The notes: generated by a model not told the origin, from the letters alone. A DNA stretch of 64,000 nucleotides from Thermodesulfobium acidiphilum (GCF_003057965.1 NZ_CP020921.1:1437001-1501000), one strand, 5' to 3'. Positions 36,398 through 45,310 are shown, counted from the stretch's first letter. Program-made: numbers and translations.

Positions 36398-37099
36398 GTG
36401 GAGAAAAAATTATTTATCTTAATATTATTCCTTTTTGTGAATATAGCTTTCAATACTTATTCCTTTGCCATTACTCTTAAACCGGGGGACATTTCGGATG
36501 ACGTTCAAAACATAAAAGAAAAACTCTATGACTTGGGTTATAACGTTACAGTTAACAAGATTTACGATGAAAAAACCGAAAGAGCTGTAAAACTTTACCA
36601 GAAGGAAGCAAAATTGCCAATTACTGGCATAGTTGACGACATAACATATCAGTGTCTTACAATTGGCAGAATGGCTGTAATAGAAAAGTATAAGACTTTT
36701 GATCTCGCATCATTAGCTAGACAAATGGACTTCAATTCAAACCCTATTATAAGAACTGCAATAAGATTTATGGGAATATCCTATAGATGGGGTGGGGAAC
36801 TTCCATCCACCGGATTTGATTGCTCAGGATTCGTTCAATATGTATTTAGACTAAATGGTATAAATCTTCCCAGAACAGCTGATTTGCAATATGATGCAGG
36901 AAGACCAATTTCGATATCAGAGCTTAGGCCAGGAGATTTAGTATTCTTTACTACTTACCTTCCTGGAGCATCTCATGACGGCATTTATATCGGAAATGGA
37001 AAGTTTATAGCAGCAAATACAAGTACAGGCGTAAGCATCTGTTCTCTTGACGATCCGTACTGGAAAAGCAGATATTACGGAGCAGTTAGAATTCAATAA
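36398..37099 (+). CDS. secreted NlpC/P60 cell-wall hydrolase with peptidoglycan-binding domain
   Basis: 233 residues. A signal peptide (about 1-24) is followed by a PG-binding domain (GDISDDVQNIKEKLYDLGY ... DEKTERAVKLYQKEAKL .. GIVDDITYQ) and an NlpC/P60 domain with the catalytic Cys in STGFDCSGFVQYVF, GDLVFF and the catalytic His in SHDGIYIGNGKFI. Likely cleaves D-gamma-glutamyl-diaminopimelate stem-peptide bonds. Two GTG codons compete for the start; 36398 is five bases after AAAGAGG. Its end overlaps the convergent ispE by 14 nt. Confidence 0.93.
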   Translation: MEKKLFILILFLFVNIAFNTYSFAITLKPGDISDDVQNIKEKLYDLGYNVTVNKIYDEKTERAVKLYQKEAKLPITGIVDDITYQCLTIGRMAVIEKYKTFDLASLARQMDFNSNPIIRTAIRFMGISYRWGGELPSTGFDCSGFVQYVFRLNGINLPRTADLQYDAGRPISISELRPGDLVFFTTYLPGASHDGIYIGNGKFIAANTSTGVSICSLDDPYWKSRYYGAVRIQ

Positions 37100-37916
37100 G
37101 TTTCAACTCTAAAGGTTTTAAACAAGAAGTAATAACCTTTCCCATTCCTAACAGCTTTTTCTCTATGTGTTTTGTTCTATTAGTCTTAGCATAGAAAACA
37201 GAACCAGAACCGCTCATCAGATTCCATTCACACTCTTCATTTAAGATTTCTTTAATTTTTTTTAGTTCAGCATCAGACGACAAAACTAAATCCTCAAAAA
37301 CATTCCCAAGTTTAATAAAACCTTCTTTTTTTGCATCAAAAAACTGTTTTGTATAATTACTGGCTCTTGGGCTTTTATCGAACAAACTATAAGCAAAAGA
37401 AGTTGATATTCCTTTATTTGGAATCACTAATATTATTTCTTCACTCAAATATTCATCCAATTTAAAAACCTTTTCTCCCCTACCCTCTACCAAACACATT
37501 CCGCCATAAAAAAAATAGGCTATATCTGATCCAAAATTAATTGATACATCAACTAAATCTTCTCTAGATAGTCCTAAAGAAAAAATTAAATTGATAGCAT
37601 ATAAAAAAGCTGCTGCATCACTAGAACCCCCTCCCAACCCCCCCATTAAAGGAGTACTTTTTCCCAGATATAGATATACCCCCTTTTTAATATCAAAATT
37701 CAAAGACACATAATTCCAAATTTTATGTATAATGTTATTTTTTATCTCAATGTTAGAATCAATTATTAACTTTTTTTCTTCTATAAGTTCTAGGCGTAAT
37801 AGATCAAAGAGTTCAATGCTGTGAAATACCGATCTTATTTCATGATAACCATCCGGGTATTTTCCTATTACGTCAAGGCTTAAGTTAACTTTTGCAAATG
37901 CATTGATCTCAAAAAT
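37086..37916 (-). CDS. ispE: 4-diphosphocytidyl-2-C-methyl-D-erythritol kinase
   Basis: 276 residues, full length for IspE (MEP pathway of isoprenoid synthesis, GHMP kinase family). The N-terminus FEINAFAKVNLSLDV is followed by PDGYHEIRSVFHSI, the ATP-binding PLMGGLGGGSSDAAAFL and the C-terminal MSGSGSVFYA. An in-frame TAG lies just upstream and there is no ATG, GTG or TTG before the conserved N-terminus; the first usable one is GTG/TTG-type far inside, which would lose about 70 residues. An ATT at 37916, seven bases after GGGGAG, is the evident start. Confidence 0.93.
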   Translation of the reverse strand: MFEINAFAKVNLSLDVIGKYPDGYHEIRSVFHSIELFDLLRLELIEEKKLIIDSNIEIKNNIIHKIWNYVSLNFDIKKGVYLYLGKSTPLMGGLGGGSSDAAAFLYAINLIFSLGLSREDLVDVSINFGSDIAYFFYGGMCLVEGRGEKVFKLDEYLSEEIILVIPNKGISTSFAYSLFDKSPRASNYTKQFFDAKKEGFIKLGNVFEDLVLSSDAELKKIKEILNEECEWNLMSGSGSVFYAKTNRTKHIEKKLLGMGKVITSCLKPLELKLIEF

Positions 37917-37961
37917 ATTTTCTCTCCCCTAACGTTAAATAAGTTAGTTAAACTTAATCAA

Positions 37962-37988
37962 ATTATAATCTAAAAATTAGATTATAAT
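37962..37988. repeat. perfect AT-rich inverted repeat in the ispE-dedA divergent region
   Basis: ATTATAATCTAA (37962-37973), three A, then its exact reverse complement TTAGATTATAAT (37977-37988). It lies between the two divergent start sites and overlaps possible -10 sequences, so it may be an operator. No T-tract follows in a way that suggests termination. Confidence 0.5.
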
Positions 37989-38027
37989 TGATATAATATT
38001 CTAAACTATAATTCAAGGAGTAAGCCT

Positions 38028-38693
38028 TTGGAACAACTTTCTAATCTATTAAACGTAATCTATATTAACGTTATAAATTTAAACATGAGCATATGGACCT
38101 TTTACTTTATTGCCTTTGTTTGGCTTTCTTTAGACTCAATGGGATTGCCACTGCCTTACGAAGGAATGTTGCTAATTACAGGTGCACTAGTTGGAGCAGG
38201 TTTTATAAACCCATTAGAAGCAATTATTTTAACTATTTTTTCTACAGTTTTTGGAGCCTGTTTGTCCTTTTTGATAGGAACAAGATTAAAGTTCTTAACG
38301 TCTAAGGTTAGCACAAAGTATAAAAATATTTTAGATCATATTTTATATCTCATTGAGGGAGAGAAAGGTTTTTTTATACTAATAATTGTGCGCTTTTTGC
38401 CTGGAATTAGACATTTTTCTTCTTATATTGCAGGTATTTCAAGGGTTAACTTAAAGGACTTCTTCCTTCCCACAACGATAGGCAGTTCTATCTGGAGTAT
38501 TTTTGTATTAATGGTTGGATTTTCTGGCATAGAAAGTGTAAAAATGTTCAAAGAAAATTCACTTCTAGCATCTTTAATTCTCGTAATCACAATTACTCTA
38601 TTCGGATATATTTATTTCTCTCTACACAAACATAGCAAAAGATTGCTTAAGGTTAAAAAAGGAGAAATTTATGAAAAAGAGACTACTAATTGA
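38028..38693 (+). CDS. DedA-family membrane protein
   Basis: 221 residues with five or six membrane segments. SMGLPLPYEGMLLITGALVG and the pair of motifs ILIIVRFLPGIRHFSSYIAGISRVNLKDFFLPTTIGSSIW (F/L-x-R-x-x-P-x-x-R and G-x3-M/I-x3-F-x3-N/T) mark the DedA/VTT family, which includes undecaprenyl-phosphate and phospholipid flippases. TTG start behind AAGGAG. Its 3' end overlaps the Lin0512 gene by 23 nt. Confidence 0.9.
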   Translation: MEQLSNLLNVIYINVINLNMSIWTFYFIAFVWLSLDSMGLPLPYEGMLLITGALVGAGFINPLEAIILTIFSTVFGACLSFLIGTRLKFLTSKVSTKYKNILDHILYLIEGEKGFFILIIVRFLPGIRHFSSYIAGISRVNLKDFFLPTTIGSSIWSIFVLMVGFSGIESVKMFKENSLLASLILVITITLFGYIYFSLHKHSKRLLKVKKGEIYEKETTN

Positions 38694-39036
38694 AATGGGT
38701 ATGGGAGTTGACCAACACGGTCAATCTCCTACCAAAGCAGCAATAAAAGCCATTAAAAATGCAATTCAAAACGTATATATAACAGGATTAATAGAGATAT
38801 TCAACATAAAAAATTTAAATGAGATTGAAATCGTTGCTGAACTAGCAGCTCCTCGTCCAGAAGAAGTAAACATAGAAGAAGTAAAAAAAGCTTTTCCAAT
38901 TCAGGGCAACATAGAGATAATAGTTAAAGAAGGAGGAATGTCAATAAAAGCACTCAAAATTGAAGAGCTAAAAGATATTAGCAACGAAGTAATTATTTGT
39001 TGCGCAGCTGTAAGTGTATTTGTAAACGTGAACTAA
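38671..39036 (+). CDS. Lin0512 family protein
   Basis: 121 residues, conserved family without known function. KRLLIEMGMGVDQHGQSPTKAAIKAIKNAI and VAELAAPRPEEVNIEEVKKAFP are the characteristic blocks; VVAELAxPRPE-type segments repeat in a ring-forming fold. ATG with AAAGGAG seven bases upstream. It shares a 4-nt double stop with the convergent nicotinate phosphoribosyltransferase gene. Confidence 0.85.
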   Translation: MKKRLLIEMGMGVDQHGQSPTKAAIKAIKNAIQNVYITGLIEIFNIKNLNEIEIVAELAAPRPEEVNIEEVKKAFPIQGNIEIIVKEGGMSIKALKIEELKDISNEVIICCAAVSVFVNVN

Positions 39037-40184
39037 AAAACACTATCTATTTTTGAAATATTTTCGAGAGTTCTTTTCCTTATTATTGAGTCATCAGGAT
39101 AGGGCTCTTCAATAGGAGAAAGAAGAGGGATTGTTTTTGACTTACAAACTAAACAAATAGATTCAAGGTTTTTCTTTTTAAAAACAACAAATCTCCTACC
39201 ACATACGGGACAGTATACTAACTCTTTTTGTCCTGACTTTTTGCCTCTTTTTGCAATCGGCACTCCTTCAATTTCTACAATATCCATTGAAAAATTTATT
39301 ATAGGTGCATTCGTTAAAGCGGTACCTACACCAAAAATATCTACTATATCACACAGATCTCCAGCTATATATTCATCTATTCCGCCAGAAAGTACAATTT
39401 TTACTTTCTTAAAGCCTCTTAAGTCGAGTTCCCATCTCACTTCTTCAACAATTTTTCTCACATCCCCCCTTCTCGAAAAAGGAGTATCAAGCCTAACAGC
39501 ATACAGTCCTTCGCCCAAAAGTTTGGCAGCTTCAATAGCTTCAAATTTTTCATCGCAAAAAGTATCAATAAGAGCAATTCTAGGAGTATCCTTTTCAATT
39601 ACATCGTCAAAAGCTTTAAGTGCTTCTTTTAAAGATCCCATGAGAAGGACGAGCGAGTGAGGCATTGTTCCCCTTGGAGTTTGATTTATTGTTCTTGCAC
39701 CAATAATACTCGAAACGCCGTTACATCCGCCAATATAAGCATTTCTTTCAAGGTGAGCAGTAATTGAAGGATGAGCACGTCTTGAACCAAAGGAAATAAG
39801 TTCTTTAGATCCAATAACCTTTTTAATTCTAGCTGCCTTTGTAGCTACTGCAGATGCCTGGCAAAGAATGCCCAGGATAGCAGTTTCAAAAATAGCAAAA
39901 TCCAAATAGTTTCCCTTTATTATTAAAACAGGTTCATCAGGATAAAAGACGCTGCCCTCTTTAAGAGATAAAACTTCTATATCCTTTAATTCATTAAGGA
40001 TTAGCCTGACTTCATTAATACCTGCAAAAATAGCCCAATTATAACCAGATGGAAAAGAGGAGGCTTTAATCTCAGCTACAACTTTTTTATTAATGCCTTT
40101 TTCCTTAAGGATTCTAAAAGTCCTTAAAAAGTAAGAGTCTGCAGTAAGGCCTTCAATTATATCATCAAAATTTGAAATAAGCAC
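39033..40184 (-). CDS. nicotinate phosphoribosyltransferase with C-terminal zinc ribbon
   Basis: 383 residues, NAD salvage. N-terminal LTADSYFLRTF; ISFGSRRAHPSI, GGCNGVSSIIGAR and TPRGTMPHSLVLL for phosphoribosyl binding; LSGGIDEYIAGDL and VDIFGVGTALTNAP at the barrel end. A C-terminal ribbon (CPVC ... CLVC, about residues 324-346) is an extra. It begins six bases after the thyX stop with a GTG and a weak Shine-Dalgarno, so translation is probably coupled. Confidence 0.9.
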   Translation of the reverse strand: MLISNFDDIIEGLTADSYFLRTFRILKEKGINKKVVAEIKASSFPSGYNWAIFAGINEVRLILNELKDIEVLSLKEGSVFYPDEPVLIIKGNYLDFAIFETAILGILCQASAVATKAARIKKVIGSKELISFGSRRAHPSITAHLERNAYIGGCNGVSSIIGARTINQTPRGTMPHSLVLLMGSLKEALKAFDDVIEKDTPRIALIDTFCDEKFEAIEAAKLLGEGLYAVRLDTPFSRRGDVRKIVEEVRWELDLRGFKKVKIVLSGGIDEYIAGDLCDIVDIFGVGTALTNAPIINFSMDIVEIEGVPIAKRGKKSGQKELVYCPVCGRRFVVFKKKNLESICLVCKSKTIPLLSPIEEPYPDDSIIRKRTLENISKIDSVF

Positions 40185-40190
40185 TTTATT

Positions 40191-40904
40191 TCAAGACTCT
40201 TTTTTTGGTTTTCTACCACAAGATTTCTCCTCATTGCAATATCCAATGATTTCACACTTTGGGCACAAAAATTCAGAAAGAAAGGGAGAAATCTCAAAAA
40301 CTCTTTTCTTGATTTCCTCAAACACTAATCTTATTTCCCATTGAGCTCTTTGACAAAGTCTGAGACTAGAAGCATGCATAAGTTCTCTGAAATTCATTGT
40401 CATCACAAGAGAGGTGTGAGCGCTATTTGGCAAAATATATCTTGCATCTTCAGCAGGTACCCCTTTAGATAACAGATCCTCATAAAGCCTTCTGCCCAAT
40501 TCCAAATAATCTCTATACTTAGTTAAAATCGAGGGATGTTTCTGAAAGGATGGAGGGAAAACATATAAATCTCCAATTTCAATTCTCTTATCAGTTCCTG
40601 ATGCTAAGGCTTTTACTCCAAATCTTGTATATCTTTGACTTTTTTGAGTAAATGAAGCAATCCTGTGTCTTACAAGTTGATGCGAACAAGACCTGGAAAT
40701 GTTTTCAATACCAAATGTAAAAGAAACGTGTTCAAAGGGCGTGTGATGTCCCATTTTATATAGCCTTTTTACCAGTTCTTGAGCCTCATCCTCTTTTAGT
40801 TCAGAATAAACGCCAAGAATAGATTTATTAGTAACCGAAACTCTTGCCCCCAGGGCAATAGCCCTGACAGGGTCTGGAGTGTTGTAAATTAGGGAAACCT
40901 TAAT
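40191..40904 (-). CDS. thyX: flavin-dependent thymidylate synthase
   Basis: 237 residues. The ThyX signature [14 protein letters not shown] (RHRxxS-x4-SxRY) is present, with the N-terminal [22 protein letters not shown] and [10 protein letters not shown]. It converts dUMP to dTMP with methylene-tetrahydrofolate, FAD and NADPH. No ATG, GTG or TTG lies before the N-terminal domain; the first ATG (40754) would delete 50 conserved residues. The start is evidently an ATT at 40904, which overlaps the rpmE stop as ATTAA and has GGGAG nine bases upstream. A cysteine-rich tail ([12 protein letters not shown]) closes the protein. Confidence 0.93.
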   Translation of the reverse strand: MKVSLIYNTPDPVRAIALGARVSVTNKSILGVYSELKEDEAQELVKRLYKMGHHTPFEHVSFTFGIENISRSCSHQLVRHRIASFTQKSQRYTRFGVKALASGTDKRIEIGDLYVFPPSFQKHPSILTKYRDYLELGRRLYEDLLSKGVPAEDARYILPNSAHTSLVMTMNFRELMHASSLRLCQRAQWEIRLVFEEIKKRVFEISPFLSEFLCPKCEIIGYCNEEKSCGRKPKKES

Positions 40905-41124
40905 TTTCGCTTTCTCCCTTATTTTTTTTGCTATATTTCTTGTTAAACTTTTCTATTCTGCCTTCAGTATCAACAAGCTTTTGAGTGCCCGTAAAAAACG
41001 GATGACATTTTGAACATATTTCTACCTTTATTGACTTCCTTGTTGATCCAGTGGTAAAGGTATTGCCACAAGCACATGTAACAACACAGTCCTCATAAAA
41101 TCGAGGATGAATTCCTTCTTTCAA
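40900..41124 (-). CDS. rpmE: 50S ribosomal protein L31, zinc-binding form
   Basis: 74 residues. [28 protein letters not shown] and [30 protein letters not shown] match L31; the four cysteines (C-x-C and C-x-x-C) mark the zinc form. The TTG at 41124 lies seven bases after GGAGGTG. The stop codon TAA shares one base with the ATT start of thyX. Confidence 0.96.
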   Translation of the reverse strand: MKEGIHPRFYEDCVVTCACGNTFTTGSTRKSIKVEICSKCHPFFTGTQKLVDTEGRIEKFNKKYSKKNKGESEN

Positions 41125-41225
41125 TTGATACACCTCCAATTCAAGTTAAGATATTTTAACATAAATTAAAAAAGAATATATAATTAACAAGATTATAGAA
41201 AATATTTTTTTTAAGGAGGTAACAT

Positions 41226-41588
41226 ATGTCTGAGAAACTTGTCGTAACAGTAACAGTTGGTCCTGACGATCCAGAAAAAGCCACATTTGCATTTATTATG
41301 GCCAATACAGCCTTGATAATGGAAATGGACGTAACAATGATATTTCAATCTAACGGCATTTACAATGTAACCAAAGGTACATATGAGCACATAAGAGCAG
41401 TTGAACATGAGAGCATCAAAGAACACGTCGAAAATTTTATTGAAAACGGCGGAAAACTTCTTGCATGTATTCCCGCCTGCATTTCCAAAGAAATACCTAA
41501 AGATCAGCTCATAGATGGTGTTCAAATGATAAAAGCAGGAAGGGCGCTCAAAGAGATGATGGAAGCAGATCTTGTCCTGAATTATTAA
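41226..41588 (+). CDS. DsrE-family (peroxiredoxin-like) protein
   Basis: 120 residues. KLVVTVTVGPDDPEKATFAFIMANTALIMEMDVTMIFQSNG is the usual start of DsrE/F-like proteins, and the C-terminal GGKLLACIPACISKEIPKDQLIDGVQMIKAG carries two cysteines in C-x-x-x-C, candidates for persulfide or redox chemistry. Role in sulfur metabolism is inferred from family only. ATG behind AAGGAGG. Single gene, with a strong terminator after it. Confidence 0.83.
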   Translation: MSEKLVVTVTVGPDDPEKATFAFIMANTALIMEMDVTMIFQSNGIYNVTKGTYEHIRAVEHESIKEHVENFIENGGKLLACIPACISKEIPKDQLIDGVQMIKAGRALKEMMEADLVLNY

Positions 41589-41640
41589 AGCTTATTTATA
41601 TACTATCTAACAAAAATATTTTTAAATAGTTTATAAACAA

Positions 41641-41690
41641 AACAACAAGGTGTACGAACCACATATAAGTTCATACACCTTGTTGTTTGT
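41641..41690. terminator. bidirectional terminator between dsrE-like gene and cydB
   Basis: AACAACAAGGTGTA, a mismatch and GAAC pair with GTTC and TACACCTTGTTGTT across a short loop, about 18 bp. T-rich tracts lie on both sides. It is placed between convergent genes, so it can serve both. Confidence 0.85.
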
Positions 41691-41692
41691 AT

Positions 41693-42703
41693 TTAATAAC
41701 CTTCTCCTTTACCTTCCTTTATCTTATAACTAAACGTTTTATATGTCCAAAATTTATAGAAGAGCACGATTGGAACAAATATTATAACAACAATTGTCAT
41801 CACAGCTAGGGTATATTGACTCGAAGATGAATTAAATGCGCTCAAGCTAAAGGCATTGTTAATACTAGACGGAATAAGATTTGGATATAGACCGCCTACA
41901 CCAGTAAAGGTTAAGAATATTATGCATATAGCTGATGACAAAAAAGCCATAATTTCTGAAGAGTTAATAAAAAATCCTGCACCCAAAAGGCCAATCACGC
42001 ACAAAATGGGAACCACAAGAAGAATGGGCATGGAAAAATAGTTAGAATAGAGATTGGTTACGAAGTAAGCGCTTACAAAGAACAAAACAGCAAAAAACAG
42101 TGTTACAAACCAAAGCTTTTTAGCAATTGATTTAGCTCTAACATTTATATCTCCTTCAGTTCTAAAAGAGAGCCAAAGGGAACCATGTAGTAGAAATGCT
42201 ACCACAAACAAAATTCCAGTGATTAAACCAAATGGATTAAGAAGCGTTAATAAATTTCCATGATAGCCATTTTGATCTATTGGAAGACCCTGGAATATAT
42301 TTCCAAAAGCTACTCCTAAAAGAAGCGCAGGCAATAAGCTTCCAAGGAAAAACCCAAACTCTAACAAAGAAATCATAGTTGGATTATTTACTTTATATCT
42401 AAATTCAAGGCAAACTGCTCTTATGATTAAACCATATAAAATAAGCATTAATGGAAGATATAGAAAACTAAACATATAAGCGTAAGTAATAGGAAATGCT
42501 GCAAATGTTGCGCCACCAGCAGTTATAAGCCATACTTCGTTAGCATCCCAAACAGGTCCAATACTTTCAAGCATTGCCTTTTTATCCTGATCCGTTTTAG
42601 CAAAAAAGGGAAAGAGAATCCCAATCCCCAGATCAAAACCATCAAGCGCAAAATACATAGCCCAAAGAAGTCCCCAAATAATAAACCAAAGAATATTTAA
42701 CAC
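41693..42703 (-). CDS. cydB: cytochrome bd ubiquinol/menaquinol oxidase subunit II
   Basis: 336 residues, eight to nine membrane helices. LWAMYFALDGFDLGIGIL at the N-terminus and GPVWDANEVWLITAGGATFAAFP are diagnostic. Together with CydA it reduces O2 to water with quinol, probably for oxygen defence in this otherwise anaerobic-looking gene set. GTG start behind GGGGGTGA, 11 nt after cydA. Confidence 0.96.
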   Translation of the reverse strand: MLNILWFIIWGLLWAMYFALDGFDLGIGILFPFFAKTDQDKKAMLESIGPVWDANEVWLITAGGATFAAFPITYAYMFSFLYLPLMLILYGLIIRAVCLEFRYKVNNPTMISLLEFGFFLGSLLPALLLGVAFGNIFQGLPIDQNGYHGNLLTLLNPFGLITGILFVVAFLLHGSLWLSFRTEGDINVRAKSIAKKLWFVTLFFAVLFFVSAYFVTNLYSNYFSMPILLVVPILCVIGLLGAGFFINSSEIMAFLSSAICIIFLTFTGVGGLYPNLIPSSINNAFSLSAFNSSSSQYTLAVMTIVVIIFVPIVLFYKFWTYKTFSYKIKEGKGEGY

Positions 42704-42714
42704 AATTTCACCCC

Positions 42715-44031
42715 CTAATCCGTTTCTAATGGACCCTTACGGGCATAATAGATTAAAAGTGCAAAATCAAGAACTGCAAGTGCAGTATACAGAACAATAA
42801 AAACCCCTAAAGTTAGTAATACGTCTCCAACGGTTAAATTCTTACTAACAGCATCATTTGTTCTCAATAGTCCATACACTATCCATGGTTGTCTACCCAC
42901 TTCTGCAAGAATCCAACCTACCTGAGTCGCAATATAAGGGAGAGGAAGAGAATATAACATAATTTTCAAAAAGGTTCGATGTTCAAGCAATTTATCTTTC
43001 CTTGCATACCACCAGGCTAAAATTGTTAAGATAATAAAGAGTGTCCCTAATCCTACCATAATCCTGAAACTTAGAAAAACAGGAGTTACAGGAGGAATAT
43101 CATTTTCAGGAAAACTATTAAGACCTCGTACTGTAGCGTTGGGATCATGATATGCAAGTAAGCTTAGAAGAGATGGTATTGGAAATGCTTCAACCAAATT
43201 GGTTTTTTTTGATTCATCAGGCACTAAAATTAGATATATTGGTGCAGCCTTTTCAGTATTCCAAAGAGACTCCATTGCAGCTAATTTTGTTGGCTGAACG
43301 TGAGCTACCTCAGCAGCATGAAAATCTCCAATCAAAAAAACCAACACGCTGGCAATCAAACCAAAGGTGGCACCAATATAAAACGACTTTTTAAAAAATT
43401 CTACATTTTGTTTCTTCAAAAGATGATAAGCCGAAATTCCCATCACAAAAAACGAACCTACAACAAATCCTGCAGTAATAGTGTGAGTAAATTTCAGCCA
43501 TGCATAAGGGCTAAATACTACAGCAAAAAAGTCTGTCATCTCAGCCCTGTTGTTTTTTAGAACAAAACCAACTGGATCTTGCATCCAGGCATTGGCAATA
43601 AGTATCCATAAAGCAGACAAATTTGACGAAAAAGCCACGAGCCAGATACTGATTAAGTGCATTTTAGGAGATATTCTTTTCCAGCCAAAAAGCCAAACGC
43701 CCAAAAATGTTGATTCAAGGAAAAAGGCAAGTGTGGCCTCTATTGCTAGAGGTGCACCAAAAATATCTCCTACATAAATAGAATATTGTGCCCAGTTAGT
43801 TCCAAATTGGAATTCAAGAGTAATGCCAGTAACAATTCCCAAAATAAAATTAATTAAAAACAATCTACCCCAAAACTTTGTCATTTTCAGATATACTTCG
43901 TTTTTTGTCTTGTAATAAAGAGTTTCCATTATAGCTACAAGAATACCAAGACCTAAAGTTAATGGAACAAAAATAAAGTGATACATCGCAGTTGCACCAA
44001 ATTGCAACCGTGACAACATTACAGCATCCAT
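42715..44031 (-). CDS. cydA: cytochrome bd oxidase subunit I
   Basis: 438 residues, nine membrane helices. SRLQFGATAMYHFIFVPLTLGLG (heme b595 His), LFLINFILGIVTGITLEFQFGTNW, and GWILAEVGRQPWIVYGLLRTNDAVS are hallmarks. The Q-loop is of the short type. It carries the three hemes and the quinol site. ATG with AAAGGGGG upstream. The neighbours do not include cydCD or cydX. Confidence 0.96.
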   Translation of the reverse strand: MDAVMLSRLQFGATAMYHFIFVPLTLGLGILVAIMETLYYKTKNEVYLKMTKFWGRLFLINFILGIVTGITLEFQFGTNWAQYSIYVGDIFGAPLAIEATLAFFLESTFLGVWLFGWKRISPKMHLISIWLVAFSSNLSALWILIANAWMQDPVGFVLKNNRAEMTDFFAVVFSPYAWLKFTHTITAGFVVGSFFVMGISAYHLLKKQNVEFFKKSFYIGATFGLIASVLVFLIGDFHAAEVAHVQPTKLAAMESLWNTEKAAPIYLILVPDESKKTNLVEAFPIPSLLSLLAYHDPNATVRGLNSFPENDIPPVTPVFLSFRIMVGLGTLFIILTILAWWYARKDKLLEHRTFLKIMLYSLPLPYIATQVGWILAEVGRQPWIVYGLLRTNDAVSKNLTVGDVLLTLGVFIVLYTALAVLDFALLIYYARKGPLETD

Positions 44032-44125
44032 AATTTTCCCCCTTTCTTTTTTTATTATAATAAATTATAGTTATTAATACTTAAAAGTCAATAGGAATAA
44101 GAATTATTTTTAAGAGGTGATTTTT

Positions 44126-45310
44126 GTGAAAATTAATAAAGACTCCAGAATATCTATGTCAATAGATATAATATGGGAAGAGGATAATGTTAAACACGTT
44201 GAAAATTACTTTATTAGACCACATATGTGGCTTGATGCTGATACCCTACCAAAAAATTTATACGAATGGCTGGAAGGAAAAGATGTAGGAGACATTTTTG
44301 AGTTTACTTACAGCGCAGGAGAATTATTTGAACCATATTCATCAAAAAATATACTTCCAATAAAATGGATTTCAGAAGAAGAGAAAAGTTTTTTTAAAGT
44401 TGGCAGATTTTATCCTCTTGAAACCTTAATGGGTAGAGAAGGGAAAAATTCAATAGAAAAGCCTTTTTTCAGGTGTATAGAAAAGAGAGACGATCTGTTC
44501 TTTGCAGACTTTAATCATCCTTTATCAGAAAAAAGATGTACTCTTAGAGCCAAGATAATAAAGGTAGTAGAACAATTAGAAGTAAAGTGTGGCACTGGAG
44601 GAATTTGCTATGATTGGTTGTCAGAATTTGGCTTTGGAATTGGAATGCAAGGAAAATTTAAACAAATTGAAACAGATTTCTATTCTGAAAATTCTTTTAT
44701 TGTCGAAGACTCGGATGAAAGCGGAATATTTTATGAAAGCAACTCTTCCATAATAAACGTTGATTTGGTATTAAAAAATAAAATAGGTGAAGTATTAGAA
44801 AATATTATTAATGATAACTCAAAAATCCTTGATATTATGGGTAGAGCTACACCTTATTTAAGAAATAATCCAGATATAACAATCGTTGGATTAAACAAAG
44901 AAGTTTCCTCATTAAACAAAAAGATTTCATCAATTAATAATAAAAATATCTTTAAGGATTCTCGTCTTCCTTATCATGACAACCAATTCGATATAGTAAT
45001 ATGTAGCTTTTGTTTTGAATATATACCTCACCCACATGAGTTTGCGAGTGAGGTAAAGAGAGTTCTAAAAGCTGATGGTTCTTTTGTAACAATATTTACA
45101 AATAGATACTTCAAGCCAAAATCAATTTTACTTTGGTCTGAACTAAACGAATTCGAAAGGCTTGGATATTTGCAAGACATTTACAAAAAAACCAACTTCA
45201 AAGAAATTAATACTTATACGTCGCGTGGATATCTAAGAGCCCTTTCGGATCCAGAAGCGGTAATAGACAGACACAGCGCTCCACTTTTCCTTATAAAGGG
45301 TAACAAATAG
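44126..45310 (+). CDS. FKBP/SlyD-like domain fused to a methyltransferase-like domain
   Basis: 394 residues. The N-terminal part (about 1-165) looks like a divergent SlyD/FKBP domain: GKDVGDIFEFTY, then FKVGRFYPLET and FFADFNHPLSEKRCTLRAKIIKVVE, which parallels the N-HPL-A-G-K segment of SlyD. The C-terminal part (about 215-394) is a Rossmann methyltransferase: ILDIMGRATPYL in the place of motif I (the G-x-G is degenerate), then LPYHDNQFDIVICSFCFEYIPHPHEFASEVKRVLKADGSFVTIF. Substrate unknown. GTG at 44126, after AGAGGTGA. It faces away from cydA and touches DUF134 at the stop. Confidence 0.75.
   Translation: MKINKDSRISMSIDIIWEEDNVKHVENYFIRPHMWLDADTLPKNLYEWLEGKDVGDIFEFTYSAGELFEPYSSKNILPIKWISEEEKSFFKVGRFYPLETLMGREGKNSIEKPFFRCIEKRDDLFFADFNHPLSEKRCTLRAKIIKVVEQLEVKCGTGGICYDWLSEFGFGIGMQGKFKQIETDFYSENSFIVEDSDESGIFYESNSSIINVDLVLKNKIGEVLENIINDNSKILDIMGRATPYLRNNPDITIVGLNKEVSSLNKKISSINNKNIFKDSRLPYHDNQFDIVICSFCFEYIPHPHEFASEVKRVLKADGSFVTIFTNRYFKPKSILLWSELNEFERLGYLQDIYKKTNFKEINTYTSRGYLRALSDPEAVIDRHSAPLFLIKGNK

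Noticed and set aside
37086-37709. ispE as an N-terminally truncated gene
   Set aside because: The missing 70 residues are encoded in frame directly upstream without stop; only the start codon is non-standard.
40191-40754. thyX as a truncated gene from the first ATG
   Set aside because: The conserved N-terminal domain continues upstream in frame to an ATT beside the rpmE stop.
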